This document shows positions 14,773 to 22,612 of a stretch of DNA of 38,853 bases, piece after piece (position 1 is the first letter of the stretch; every line of letters begins with the position of its first letter). This DNA comes from Pseudomonas koreensis (GTDB lineage Bacteria > Pseudomonadota > Gammaproteobacteria > Pseudomonadales > Pseudomonadaceae), in the NCBI RefSeq assembly GCF_025447595.1, contig NZ_JAOEJU010000037.1, positions 1-38,853 on the forward strand. Reading direction: 5' to 3'. The notes under the pieces were generated by a model that worked only from the letters and a program-made list of their open reading frames with translations, made no database searches and was not told the origin of the DNA. The position numbers and the translations under genes were made by a program.

Positions 14773-14792
14773 AGCCCGACCGAAGCCGGGCT
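14773..14792 (-). terminator. weak terminator of the DUF2790 gene
   Basis: AGCCCG and CGGGCT form a 6-bp stem around a TTCG-rich loop, about 55 bp after the stop. There are few T residues afterward, so termination may be partial. Confidence 0.4.
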
Positions 14793-14847
14793 GGAATCGA
14801 CCCTCGATGTTGCGCTGAGTGATCCGATTCGGTGCAGTCTCAAACCA

Positions 14848-15108
14848 TCAATTGGTGCAGCCGTTGCCCATGATGCTGTAACGCAGGATGTGGCGCTGGC
14901 CGGTGGAGTCGTCGTACTCCATTTTCATCGGTACTACTTCGCAGACATTTGGAACTTCGCTCATCGATACAACTTTGGCGATGTCCAGGTGAGTGGAGTA
15001 AGTGTATTCCTCGATCACCGGTTGTTGCTGTGCGACATCAGTCGGGACCTCGTCTGCCATGGCGGTTGCGCACAGACTGCTGAGGGCCAGAACCAATAAA
15101 GCTTTCAT
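14848..15108 (-). CDS. DUF2790 family secreted protein
   Basis: Encodes 86 residues from ATG 15108, preceded by GAAGG. An in-frame upstream ATG at 15147 would put 13 extra residues (RDPTRPQEGKFQ) before the signal peptide and is unlikely. The N-terminus MKALLVLALSSLCATAMADE is a Sec signal peptide. The mature part (YTYSTHLDIAKVVSMSEVPNVCEVVPMKMEYDDSTGQRHILRYSIMGNGC) carries the DUF2790 pattern of a small two-cysteine periplasmic protein typical of Pseudomonas. The two cysteines (NVCEVV and GNGC) may form a disulfide. Relatives in P. aeruginosa respond to copper, but I see no copper operator here. A strong hairpin lies in its leader. It is a single-gene unit, divergent from acsA. Confidence 0.8.
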   Translation of the reverse strand: MKALLVLALSSLCATAMADEVPTDVAQQQPVIEEYTYSTHLDIAKVVSMSEVPNVCEVVPMKMEYDDSTGQRHILRYSIMGNGCTN

Positions 15109-15140
15109 TTGAAATTTACCTTCTTGAGGTCGAGTGGGGT

Positions 15141-15165
15141 CACGCAACCTTTTTGGGGTTGCGTG
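15141..15165 (-). promoter_or_regulatory. leader hairpin of the DUF2790 gene
   Basis: CACGCAACC (15141-15149) and GGTTGCGTG (15157-15165) form a perfect 9-bp stem with a short T-rich loop, 33 bp upstream of the start codon. On the minus strand it is followed by ACCCCACTCG, so it is not a terminator. Confidence 0.45.
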
Positions 15166-15392
15166 TGGAACTTCATCGTTTGGGTTTGTTACTTCAGAGC
15201 TGGATTAACGGCCTTCGTGGGGGCTGTAACGTTGTTAATCACTTTGCCTTGTCGGCGAGGTGAATTTTAGGGAGGCGGGGTAGGGGTAAACAGACCCGGT
15301 TTTGATAAACACCTTTGGCAGATTTGGTAACAATCCCTGGATATCGTGTTGTCAGTGCAGCGGCTTTCCCGGGAAACCGAGTCGTCTGAATC

Positions 15393-15413
15393 GCTGGCAG
15401 GCCAGCTCCCACA
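15393..15413 (+). repeat. single REP-like element
   Basis: GCTGGCAGGCCAGCTCCCACA matches the GCTGGC-type Pseudomonas REP variant as a solitary copy. The rest of 15166-15560, upstream of acsA, holds no gene that I can support. Confidence 0.55.
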
Positions 15414-15560
15414 AGGGTTGCGTGGTTTGCTTGAGGGGGGGTTGGGGCATTTCTGGATGTTTTGTAGGGGCTTGTTACTACCATCGTCGAATGGTTCTAT
15501 ACGGGCGCCCCGGCTACAACAGGGTCATACAAAAACAACTATTACACCGAGGTAGGAAAG

Positions 15561-17516
15561 ATGAGTGCGGCTTCCCTGTATCCCGTTCGTCCCGAGGTTC
15601 TGGCCAATACGCTGACCGACGAGGCGACCTACAAAGCCATGTACCAACAGTCGGTCGTCAACCCTGACGGCTTCTGGCGCGAACAAGCCAAGCGCCTCGA
15701 CTGGATCAAGCCTTTCACCACGGTGAAACAGACTTCGTTCGACGATCACCATGTCGACATCAAGTGGTTTGCCGACGGCACCCTGAACGTTTCCTACAAC
15801 TGCCTCGACCGTCATCTGGCCGAGCGCGGCGATCAGGTCGCCATCATCTGGGAAGGCGACGATCCTTCCGAAAGCCGCAACATCACCTACCGCGAACTGC
15901 ACGAACAAGTGTGCAAACTCGCCAACGCCCTGCGTGGCCAGGACGTGCACCGCGGCGACGTGGTGACCATTTATATGCCGATGATCCCCGAAGCCGTGGT
16001 CGCCATGCTGGCCTGCACCCGGATCGGCGCGATTCACTCGGTGGTGTTCGGCGGTTTCTCGCCGGAAGCTTTGGCCGGTCGCATCATCGACTGCCGCTCG
16101 AAAGTGGTGATCACCGCTGACGAAGGCATCCGTGCCGGCAAGAAGATTTCCCTCAAGGCCAACGTCGACGACGCGTTGACCAACCCGGAAACCAGCAGCA
16201 TCCAGAAAGTCATCGTGTGCAAGCGCACCGGCGGCGACATCAAGTGGAACCAGCATCGCGACATCTGGTACGAAGACCTGATGAAAGTGGCGGGCACCGT
16301 CTGCGCGCCGAAAGAGATGGGCGCCGAAGAAGCGTTGTTCATCCTTTATACCTCCGGCTCCACCGGCAAGCCGAAGGGCGTGCAGCACACCACCGGCGGT
16401 TACCTGTTGTACGCGGCCATGACTCACGAGCGCGTGTTCGACTACCGTCCGGGCGAAATCTACTGGTGCACCGCCGACGTCGGCTGGGTCACCGGTCACT
16501 CCTACATTGTCTACGGCCCGCTGGCCAACGGTGCGACCACGCTGCTGTTCGAAGGCGTGCCGAACTACCCGGACATCACCCGGGTGGCGAAGATCGTCGA
16601 CAAGCACAAGGTCAACATCCTCTACACCGCGCCGACCGCGATCCGCGCGATGATGGCCTCCGGCACCGCCGCTGTTGAAGGCGCGGACGGCAGCAGCCTG
16701 CGTCTGCTCGGTTCGGTGGGCGAGCCGATCAACCCGGAAGCCTGGGACTGGTACTACAAGAACGTCGGCAAGTCCCGCTGCCCGATTGTCGACACCTGGT
16801 GGCAGACCGAAACCGGCGGCAACATGATGAGCCCACTGCCGGGCGCTCACGCGCTGAAGCCGGGTTCGGCCGCACGTCCGTTCTTCGGTGTGGTGCCGGC
16901 GCTGGTGGACAACCTCGGCAACATCATCGAGGGCGAGGCCGAGGGCAATCTGGTGATTCTCGACTCGTGGCCAGGTCAGGCGCGCACCCTGTACGGCGAT
17001 CACGATCGCTTCGTCGACACCTACTTCAAGACTTTCCGTGGCATGTACTTCACCGGTGACGGCGCCCGTCGTGATGCCGATGGTTACTACTGGATCACCG
17101 GTCGCGTGGACGACGTGCTCAACGTGTCCGGCCACCGCATGGGTACTGCCGAGATCGAAAGCGCGATGGTTGCTCACCCGAAAGTCGCCGAAGCGGCGGT
17201 GGTCGGTGTGCCGCACGACATCAAGGGGCAGGGCATTTATGTCTACGTCACCCTGAAGAACGGCGAAGAGCCGAGCGAGCAACTGCGTCTGGAACTGAAG
17301 AACTGGGTGCGCAAGGAGATCGGCCCGATCGCTTCGCCGGACGTGATCCAGTGGGCGCCGGGACTGCCGAAGACCCGTTCGGGCAAGATCATGCGCCGCA
17401 TTCTGCGCAAGATCGCCACGGCCGAATACGAAGGGTTGGGCGACATCTCCACCCTGGCCGATCCGGGTGTGGTGCAGCATCTGATCGATACGCACAAGAC
17501 CATGAACGTCGCGTAA
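15561..17516 (+). CDS. acsA: acetyl-CoA synthetase
   Basis: Encodes 651 residues. It converts acetate, ATP and CoA to acetyl-CoA through an acetyl-AMP intermediate, allowing growth on acetate and recycling of acetyl units. Motifs in order: the AMP-binding P-loop YTSGSTGKPKGVQHTTGGY (about residues 263-281), DVGWVTGHSYIVYGPL, DTWWQTETGG (about 411-420), YFTGDGARRDADGYYWITGRVDDVLNVSGHR and the C-terminal PKTRSGKIMRR with Lys609, the acetylatable catalytic lysine in Salmonella Acs. The ATG follows GGTAGGAAAG at 8 bp. The neighbouring aot/aru cluster is arranged as in P. aeruginosa, where acsA precedes aotJ. A strong terminator follows. Confidence 0.97.
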   Translation: MSAASLYPVRPEVLANTLTDEATYKAMYQQSVVNPDGFWREQAKRLDWIKPFTTVKQTSFDDHHVDIKWFADGTLNVSYNCLDRHLAERGDQVAIIWEGDDPSESRNITYRELHEQVCKLANALRGQDVHRGDVVTIYMPMIPEAVVAMLACTRIGAIHSVVFGGFSPEALAGRIIDCRSKVVITADEGIRAGKKISLKANVDDALTNPETSSIQKVIVCKRTGGDIKWNQHRDIWYEDLMKVAGTVCAPKEMGAEEALFILYTSGSTGKPKGVQHTTGGYLLYAAMTHERVFDYRPGEIYWCTADVGWVTGHSYIVYGPLANGATTLLFEGVPNYPDITRVAKIVDKHKVNILYTAPTAIRAMMASGTAAVEGADGSSLRLLGSVGEPINPEAWDWYYKNVGKSRCPIVDTWWQTETGGNMMSPLPGAHALKPGSAARPFFGVVPALVDNLGNIIEGEAEGNLVILDSWPGQARTLYGDHDRFVDTYFKTFRGMYFTGDGARRDADGYYWITGRVDDVLNVSGHRMGTAEIESAMVAHPKVAEAAVVGVPHDIKGQGIYVYVTLKNGEEPSEQLRLELKNWVRKEIGPIASPDVIQWAPGLPKTRSGKIMRRILRKIATAEYEGLGDISTLADPGVVQHLIDTHKTMNVA

Positions 17517-17535
17517 GCGTTAGAGCTATAGAAGG

Positions 17536-17568
17536 CCCTGCCCGGTAATGCCCGGGCAGGGTTTTTTT
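17536..17568 (+). terminator. intrinsic terminator of acsA
   Basis: CCCTGCCCGG and CCGGGCAGGG form a 10-bp stem with a 6-nt loop, followed by T7. Confidence 0.93.
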
Positions 17569-17605
17569 ATGCCTGCAGGGTTTGTAGTGGGCTTGCTGAC
17601 CTCTT

Positions 17606-17666
17606 CGCGAGCAGGCTCGCTCCCACAGGGGGTTGCATTTCAATGTGGGAGGGAGCCTGCTCGCGA
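17606..17666. repeat. REP doublet, outward orientation
   Basis: CGCGAGCAGGCTCGCTCCCACA (17606-17627) faces an inverted copy TGTGGGAGGGAGCCTGCTCGCGA (17644-17666). The stretch from 17667 to 18020 shows no gene. Confidence 0.85.
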
Positions 17667-18020
17667 AGGCAATTTGTCCGGCATCGGTGTTGTCCGCTGT
17701 CGGAACTCAAAACTATCCAACCAATAATTATCGATTTCAGCCGTAGGGCATTTACCGTTGTTACCCAAGGGATTTCACGTAACCGAATGTGTAACCGCCC
17801 GCTCCGCAACGGGGCATCCGGAAACGCATTGCCCCGTTTTCGGGCCTCAAAACCCCCGGTGAAAAATAAGACACAACCCCGCGCTTGCCGGATTAGAAGG
17901 GTTTGCGAATAATAGGCCCGCAATTTGCAGCATAGATCGGTTCACTGTCTTTCGCTCTTGCATGAAATTGCAGGGCTGTCAATGTGCTCAAGCGGGTTTC
18001 TCGGTGCATCTGTAATTAGT

Positions 18021-18072
18021 TGTCGCATTGAAGAAATATCGGCTTCGGGCCTGTCGTTAGAATGCCGATCAC
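18021..18072 (+). promoter_or_regulatory. putative ArgR binding region upstream of aotJ
   Basis: TGTCGC (18021-18026), 8 bases and AA (18035-18036) fit the P. aeruginosa ArgR half-site consensus TGTCGC-N8-AA-N5 exactly. A weaker half-site TGTCGT follows at 18052-18057. The region lies about 145 bp before the aotJ start. ArgR activates the aot operon with arginine in P. aeruginosa. Confidence 0.65.
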
Positions 18073-18216
18073 TCGCTCGTCGTGGCTTGCGTTGAAGCCT
18101 TCACGGTTTTGACCGGAAATGTCCTACGCACGCAGCAACCGATTTCGTTTCACCCATTCGCATATTGGGCTGTCGCTCACTCTGCCGTTTTTGCCCTTTA
18201 CCGATGGAGTCCCAAG

Positions 18217-18990
18217 ATGAAGAAACTTGTGCTGCTTGGCGCCCTGGCACTGTCCGTGCTGTCCCTGCCGACATTCGCCGATGAAAAGCCTCTGAAAATC
18301 GGTATCGAAGCGGCTTACCCTCCATTCGCCTCCAAAGCGCCGGACGGCAGCATCGTCGGTTTCGACTACGACATCGGCAACGCGCTGTGCGAAGAAATGA
18401 AGGTCAAGTGCCAGTGGGTCGAGCAAGAGTTCGACGGTCTGATCCCGGCACTGAAAGTGCGCAAGATCGACGCGATCCTCTCGTCCATGTCGATCACTGA
18501 AGATCGCAAGAAGTCCGTGGACTTCACCAACAAGTACTACAACACCCCGGCCCGCCTCGTGATGAAGGAAGGCACTCAGGTCAGCGAAGGTCTGGCTGAG
18601 CTGAAAGGCAAGAACATCGGCGTGCAGCGTGGTTCGATCCACGAGCGCTTCGCCCGCGAAGTCCTGGCCCCGCTGGGTGCCGAGATCAAACCGTACGGCT
18701 CGCAGAACGAAATCTACCTCGACGTGGCCGCCGGCCGCCTCGACGGCACCGTGGCGGACGCTACGCTGTTGAATGACGGCTTCCTGAAAACCGACGCCGG
18801 CAAAGGCTTCGCATTCGTGGGTCCGGCGTTCACCGACGTCAAATACTTCGGCGACGGCGTAGGCATCGCGGTACGCAAGGGCGACGCCCTGAAAGACAAG
18901 ATCAACACCGCCATCGCGGCCATCCGCGAGAACGGCAAGTACAAGGCAATCCAGGACAAGTATTTCGACTTCGACATTTACGGCAAGTAA
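18217..18990 (+). CDS. aotJ: arginine/ornithine-binding periplasmic protein AotJ
   Basis: Encodes 257 residues. It is the periplasmic receptor for the AotQMP transporter and binds L-arginine and L-ornithine. The ATG at 18217 follows GGAG and gives the signal peptide MKKLVLLGALALSVLSLPTFADE; a longer frame from 18082 is spurious. The mature protein shows the SBP family 3 pattern: LKIGIEAAYPPFASKAPDGSIVGFDYDIGNALCEEMKVKCQWVEQEFDGLIPALKVRKIDAILSSMSITEDRKKSVDF, followed by the hinge GVQRGSIHE and QNEIYLDVAAGRLDGTVADA. It is the first gene of aotJQMOP and is followed by a hairpin with a T-run, which should make this transcript more abundant than the downstream genes, as is usual for binding proteins. 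Confidence 0.93.
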   Translation: MKKLVLLGALALSVLSLPTFADEKPLKIGIEAAYPPFASKAPDGSIVGFDYDIGNALCEEMKVKCQWVEQEFDGLIPALKVRKIDAILSSMSITEDRKKSVDFTNKYYNTPARLVMKEGTQVSEGLAELKGKNIGVQRGSIHERFAREVLAPLGAEIKPYGSQNEIYLDVAAGRLDGTVADATLLNDGFLKTDAGKGFAFVGPAFTDVKYFGDGVGIAVRKGDALKDKINTAIAAIRENGKYKAIQDKYFDFDIYGK

Positions 18991-19011
18991 AGACGTCGCT
19001 CGACCCGTCCG

Positions 19012-19055
19012 AAATGGCGCAAGCAACAGGATCTCTGCGGTTTGCGCCATTTTTT
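19012..19055 (+). terminator. attenuator-like terminator between aotJ and aotQ
   Basis: AAATGGCGCAA (19012-19022) pairs with TTGCGCCATTT (19042-19052), followed by T residues, 27 bp before aotQ. It probably terminates part of the transcripts and sets the ratio of binding protein to permease. Confidence 0.75.
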
Positions 19056-19081
19056 CATCCCAACTTTCGAGGACCTGAATC

Positions 19082-19771
19082 ATGTTGAAAGGCTACGGGG
19101 CTGTCATCCTCGATGGCGCTTGGCTGACGCTTCAGCTCGCCTTGTCGTCCATGGCCCTGGCCATCGTTCTCGGGCTGATCGGCGTCGCGTTGCGCCTGTC
19201 GCCGGTGCGCTGGCTGGCGTGGCTGGGCGATCTGTATTCCACGGTGATTCGCGGGATTCCCGACCTGGTGCTGATCCTGCTGATCTTCTACGGCGGTCAG
19301 GACTTGCTCAACCGCGTCGCGCCGATGCTCGGCTATGACGACTATATCGACCTGAACCCGTTGGCCGCCGGTATCGGCACCCTCGGTTTCATCTTCGGTG
19401 CGTATCTGTCGGAAACCTTCCGCGGCGCGTTCATGGCGATCCCCAAAGGTCAGGCCGAAGCGGGCATGGCGTACGGCATGAGCAGCGTCCAAGTGTTCTT
19501 TCGCGTGCTGGTGCCGCAGATGATCCGTCTGGCGATTCCGGGCTTCACCAACAACTGGCTGGTGTTGACCAAGGCCACCGCGCTGATTTCCGTGGTCGGT
19601 CTGCAAGACATGATGTTCAAGGCCAAGCAGGCGGCCGATGCCACCCGCGAGCCTTTCACCTTCTTCCTCGCAGTGGCGGCGATGTACCTGGTGATCACCA
19701 GTGTCTCGTTGCTGGCGCTGCGTCACCTTGAGAAGCGCTACTCGGTAGGCGTAAGGGCGGCTGATCTATGA
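19082..19771 (+). CDS. aotQ: arginine/ornithine ABC transporter permease AotQ
   Basis: Encodes 229 residues. One of two HisQM-type inner-membrane permeases of the arginine/ornithine importer. It has hydrophobic segments at about residues 10-40, 55-75, 90-110 and 185-205. The EAA loop GQAEAGMAYGMSSVQVFFRVLVPQMIRLAIPG (about residues 123-155) docks the ATPase AotP. The family signature near IRGIPDLVLILLIFYGG is present. The ATG at 19082 follows GAGGACC. Its last codons overlap aotM by 4 bp (ATGA), which couples translation of the two permeases. ArgR-dependent expression is expected. Confidence 0.93.
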   Translation: MLKGYGAVILDGAWLTLQLALSSMALAIVLGLIGVALRLSPVRWLAWLGDLYSTVIRGIPDLVLILLIFYGGQDLLNRVAPMLGYDDYIDLNPLAAGIGTLGFIFGAYLSETFRGAFMAIPKGQAEAGMAYGMSSVQVFFRVLVPQMIRLAIPGFTNNWLVLTKATALISVVGLQDMMFKAKQAADATREPFTFFLAVAAMYLVITSVSLLALRHLEKRYSVGVRAADL

Positions 19772-20466
19772 TCTTCGACTACAACGTCATTTGGGAGGCC
19801 CTGCCGCTGTACCTCGGCGGTCTGGTCACCACCCTCAAGTTGCTCGCGCTGTCGCTGTTCTTCGGTCTGCTCGCGGCCCTGCCGCTGGGGCTGATGCGCG
19901 TGTCCAAGAGCGCCGTGGTCAACGGTACGGCCTGGCTTTACACCTACGTGATTCGTGGCACGCCGATGCTGGTTCAACTGTTCCTGATCTACTACGGTCT
20001 GGCCCAGTTCGAAGCCGTGCGTGAAAGCGTCCTCTGGCCGTGGCTGTCCAGCGCAACGTTCTGTGCGTGCCTGGCGTTTGCGATCAACACCAGCGCCTAT
20101 ACCGCCGAAATCATCGCTGGCAGCCTGAAGGCCACGCCGAACGGCGAGATCGAAGCGGCCAAGGCCATGGGCATGTCGCGCTTCAAGATGTACAAGCGCA
20201 TCCTGTTGCCATCGGCCCTGCGCCGGGCGCTGCCGCAGTACAGCAACGAAGTGATCATGATGCTGCAGACCACCAGTCTGGCGTCCATCGTGACCCTGAT
20301 CGACATCACCGGCGCGGCTCGTACCGTCAACGCGCAGTTCTACCTGCCGTTCGAGGCGTACATCACCGCCGGCGTGTTCTACCTGTGCCTGACCTTCATT
20401 CTGGTGCGCCTGTTCAAGCTGGCCGAGCGTCGCTGGCTGAGCTACCTGGCCCCGAGGAAGCACTGA
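19768..20466 (+). CDS. aotM: arginine/ornithine ABC transporter permease AotM
   Basis: Encodes 232 residues. The second HisM-type permease, forming the channel with AotQ. It begins in the stop of aotQ (ATGA overlap). Membrane segments lie near residues 15-40, 55-80, 90-115 and 190-215. The EAA loop ANGEIEAAKAMGMSRFKMYKRILLPSALRRALPQYSNE (about residues 125-160) is well conserved, as is YVIRGTPMLVQLFLIYYGL. It is followed 1 bp later by aotO. Confidence 0.93.
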   Translation: MIFDYNVIWEALPLYLGGLVTTLKLLALSLFFGLLAALPLGLMRVSKSAVVNGTAWLYTYVIRGTPMLVQLFLIYYGLAQFEAVRESVLWPWLSSATFCACLAFAINTSAYTAEIIAGSLKATPNGEIEAAKAMGMSRFKMYKRILLPSALRRALPQYSNEVIMMLQTTSLASIVTLIDITGAARTVNAQFYLPFEAYITAGVFYLCLTFILVRLFKLAERRWLSYLAPRKH

Positions 20467-20467
20467 T

Positions 20468-21580
20468 ATGGAACGCATCGACCACGTTCTGCCGTGGAGC
20501 CATTTGGGCAGCGAGCGCAAGATTTCGGTTTTTCGCTTCGGCAGTGGCGAGCGCAAGGCCTACATCCAGGCCAGCCTCCACGCTGACGAACTGCCCGGCA
20601 TGCGCACTGCCTGGGAACTGAAAAAACGCCTCGGCGAGCTCGAAGCCAAGGGTCTGCTCAACGGCGTCATCGAACTGGTGCCGGTGGCCAACCCGCTGGG
20701 CCTTGGCCAGTTGCTGCAAGGCAACCATCAGGGTCGTTTTGAGGCCGGCAGCGGCAAGAATTTCAACCGTGATTTCGTCGAGCTCAGCGCCCCGGTGGCC
20801 GCAAAGCTTGAAGGGCAGCTCGGTGATGATTCGCACGCCAACATCCGTCTGATCCGCCAGGCAATGGCCGATCACCTGGCCGCATTGCCCGAGGCCAGCA
20901 GCCAGTTGCAAGGCATGCAGCGTATCCTGCTGCAACACGCCGCCACTGCCGATGTGGTGCTGGACCTGCATTGCGACTGCGAAGCCGCGCTGCACATGTA
21001 CGCCTTGCCGCAGCACTGGCCGCAGTGGCGTTCGCTCGCTGCGCACCTGGATGTGAAGGTCGGCCTGCTGGCGGAAGATTCCGGCGGTAGCTCGTTCGAC
21101 GAAGCTTGCTCGTTACCGTGGCTGCGTCTGTCGCGCCTGTTCCCGGACGCGCAGATTCCACTGGCGTGCCTGGCGACCACCGTTGAACTCGGCGGTCAGG
21201 CTGACACCACACCAGCGCAGGCCGAAGCCTGGGCCGAAGGCATTCTGGCGTTCCTCGCCGAGCAGGGTCTGATCCGTGGCGAGTGGCCGAGTGCGGCACA
21301 CGAACCGTGCGAAGGCATGCCGTTTGAAGGCACTGAATTGCTCCTGCCGCCGCATCCGGGCGTGGTGAGTTTTCTGCGCAAGCCCGGCGAGTGGGTTGAA
21401 GCCGGTGACAAGATTTTCGAAGTGATCGATCCGCTGTCGGATCGGGTCAGCACGGTGTGTGCTGGTACGTCCGGGGTGCTGTTTGCCATTGAGCGGCTGC
21501 GTTACGCCCAACCCGGTTTCTGGCTGGCCAAAGTGGCGGGGCGCGATGCGCTGCGCGACGGCCCTTTGCTCAACGACTGA
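20468..21580 (+). CDS. aotO: AotO, AstE/aspartoacylase-family protein of the transport operon
   Basis: Encodes 370 residues. It belongs to the succinylglutamate desuccinylase/aspartoacylase (M14-like zinc) family: the ASLHADELPGMRTAW motif (H-x2-E zinc pair, about residues 36-50), NFNRDFVEL and DLHCDCEAALHMY (third zinc ligand His, about 171-183). A C-terminal ERLRYAQPGFWLAKVAGR-like biotinyl-lipoyl-type beta barrel (about 300-365; VVSFLRKPGEWVEAGDKIFEVIDPL) follows, as in many AspA/AstE proteins. AotO is dispensable for arginine uptake in P. aeruginosa, and its substrate is unknown. It starts 1 bp after aotM. It is paralogous to aruE at the other end of this cluster. An amidohydrolase acting on an acylated amino acid is a reasonable inference. 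Confidence 0.88.
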   Translation: MERIDHVLPWSHLGSERKISVFRFGSGERKAYIQASLHADELPGMRTAWELKKRLGELEAKGLLNGVIELVPVANPLGLGQLLQGNHQGRFEAGSGKNFNRDFVELSAPVAAKLEGQLGDDSHANIRLIRQAMADHLAALPEASSQLQGMQRILLQHAATADVVLDLHCDCEAALHMYALPQHWPQWRSLAAHLDVKVGLLAEDSGGSSFDEACSLPWLRLSRLFPDAQIPLACLATTVELGGQADTTPAQAEAWAEGILAFLAEQGLIRGEWPSAAHEPCEGMPFEGTELLLPPHPGVVSFLRKPGEWVEAGDKIFEVIDPLSDRVSTVCAGTSGVLFAIERLRYAQPGFWLAKVAGRDALRDGPLLND

Positions 21581-21603
21581 CTGTTTTTGTGAGAACCGAC
21601 CGC

Positions 21604-22368
21604 ATGTACAAACTTGAAGTCCAAGACCTGCATAAACGCTATGGCAGTCACGAAGTGCTCAAGGGCGTTTCCCTGAAAGCGGCCGCCGGCGATGTGATCA
21701 GCATCATCGGCTCCAGTGGCTCCGGCAAAAGTACTTTCCTGCGCTGCATCAACCTGCTCGAGCAGCCGCACGCGGGCAAGATCCTGCTCAACAATGAAGA
21801 ACTGAAACTGGTGGCGAACAAGGACGGCGCGCTGAAAGCCGCTGATCCGAAACAGCTGCAACGCATGCGTTCGCGCCTGTCGATGGTGTTCCAGCACTTC
21901 AACCTGTGGTCACACATGACCGCGCTGGAAAACATCATGGAAGCGCCGGTTCACGTGCTGGGCGTGTCCAAGGCTGAGGCCCGCGAGAAAGCCGAGCACT
22001 ACCTGAACAAGGTCGGCGTGTCTCATCGTAAAGACGCTTTCCCGGGGCACATGTCCGGTGGCGAGCAGCAGCGTGTGGCAATTGCCCGTGCGCTGGCGAT
22101 GGAACCGGAAGTGATGCTGTTCGACGAACCGACTTCGGCCCTCGACCCGGAACTGGTCGGCGACGTGCTGAAAGTCATGCAGGCCCTCGCTCAGGAAGGC
22201 CGCACCATGGTGGTGGTAACCCACGAAATGGGCTTCGCCCGTGAAGTGTCGAACCAGTTGGTGTTCCTGCACAAAGGCGTCGTCGAAGAAAGCGGCAACC
22301 CGCGTGAAGTGCTGGTCAATCCGCAGTCGGAACGTTTGCAACAATTCCTCTCGGGCAGCCTCAAGTAA
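21604..22368 (+). CDS. aotP: arginine/ornithine ABC transporter ATPase AotP
   Basis: Encodes 254 residues from ATG 21604 (MYKLEVQDLHKRYGSHEVLKGV); a GTG at 21589 would only add five residues. It hydrolyses ATP on the cytoplasmic face to drive AotQM. Walker A is GSSGSGKST, the Q-loop is MVFQHFNLWSHMTALEN, the signature is MSGGEQQRVAIARAL, Walker B is VMLFDEPTSALD, and the H-loop is VVVTHEMGFAREV. It is the last transport gene of the aot operon; a REP doublet separates it from argR. Confidence 0.95.
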   Translation: MYKLEVQDLHKRYGSHEVLKGVSLKAAAGDVISIIGSSGSGKSTFLRCINLLEQPHAGKILLNNEELKLVANKDGALKAADPKQLQRMRSRLSMVFQHFNLWSHMTALENIMEAPVHVLGVSKAEAREKAEHYLNKVGVSHRKDAFPGHMSGGEQQRVAIARALAMEPEVMLFDEPTSALDPELVGDVLKVMQALAQEGRTMVVVTHEMGFAREVSNQLVFLHKGVVEESGNPREVLVNPQSERLQQFLSGSLK

Positions 22369-22430
22369 TCGCTCCCGTTATGCACCAGATTAGGTCATGC
22401 TGCGCGATCTGAAGGCGGACCAGATTCCTC

Positions 22431-22519
22431 TGTGGGAGCGAGCTTGCTCGCGAATGCGATGGTTCAGAAGCAGTGATGCCGGCTGACACACCTCTTTCGC
22501 GAGCAAGCTCGCTCCCACA
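22431..22519. repeat. REP doublet, inward orientation
   Basis: TGTGGGAGCGAGCTTGCTCGCGA at 22431-22453 is followed about 45 bp later by the inverted copy ending CTCGCTCCCACA at 22519. The spacer resembles those of the doublets at 25244 and 31820, for example GGCTGACACACC. Confidence 0.9.
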
Positions 22520-22612
22520 AGGGATCTGCGCCAGTTTCAAGATTTGTGTTCATTTTCGGGCTAGCATTGGCCCTTGCCTTCATCACCGTTCTTCGCTTCG
22601 GATTGCCCGCCC

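Noticed and set aside
15525..17495. 656-codon open frame antisense to acsA
   Set aside because: A by-product of GC-rich codon use; its translation is His/Val/Asp-rich and has no motif, while acsA on the other strand is fully supported.
17643..17912. 89-codon frame downstream of acsA
   Set aside because: It begins inside the REP doublet, has no ribosome binding site and is Arg/Pro-rich noise.
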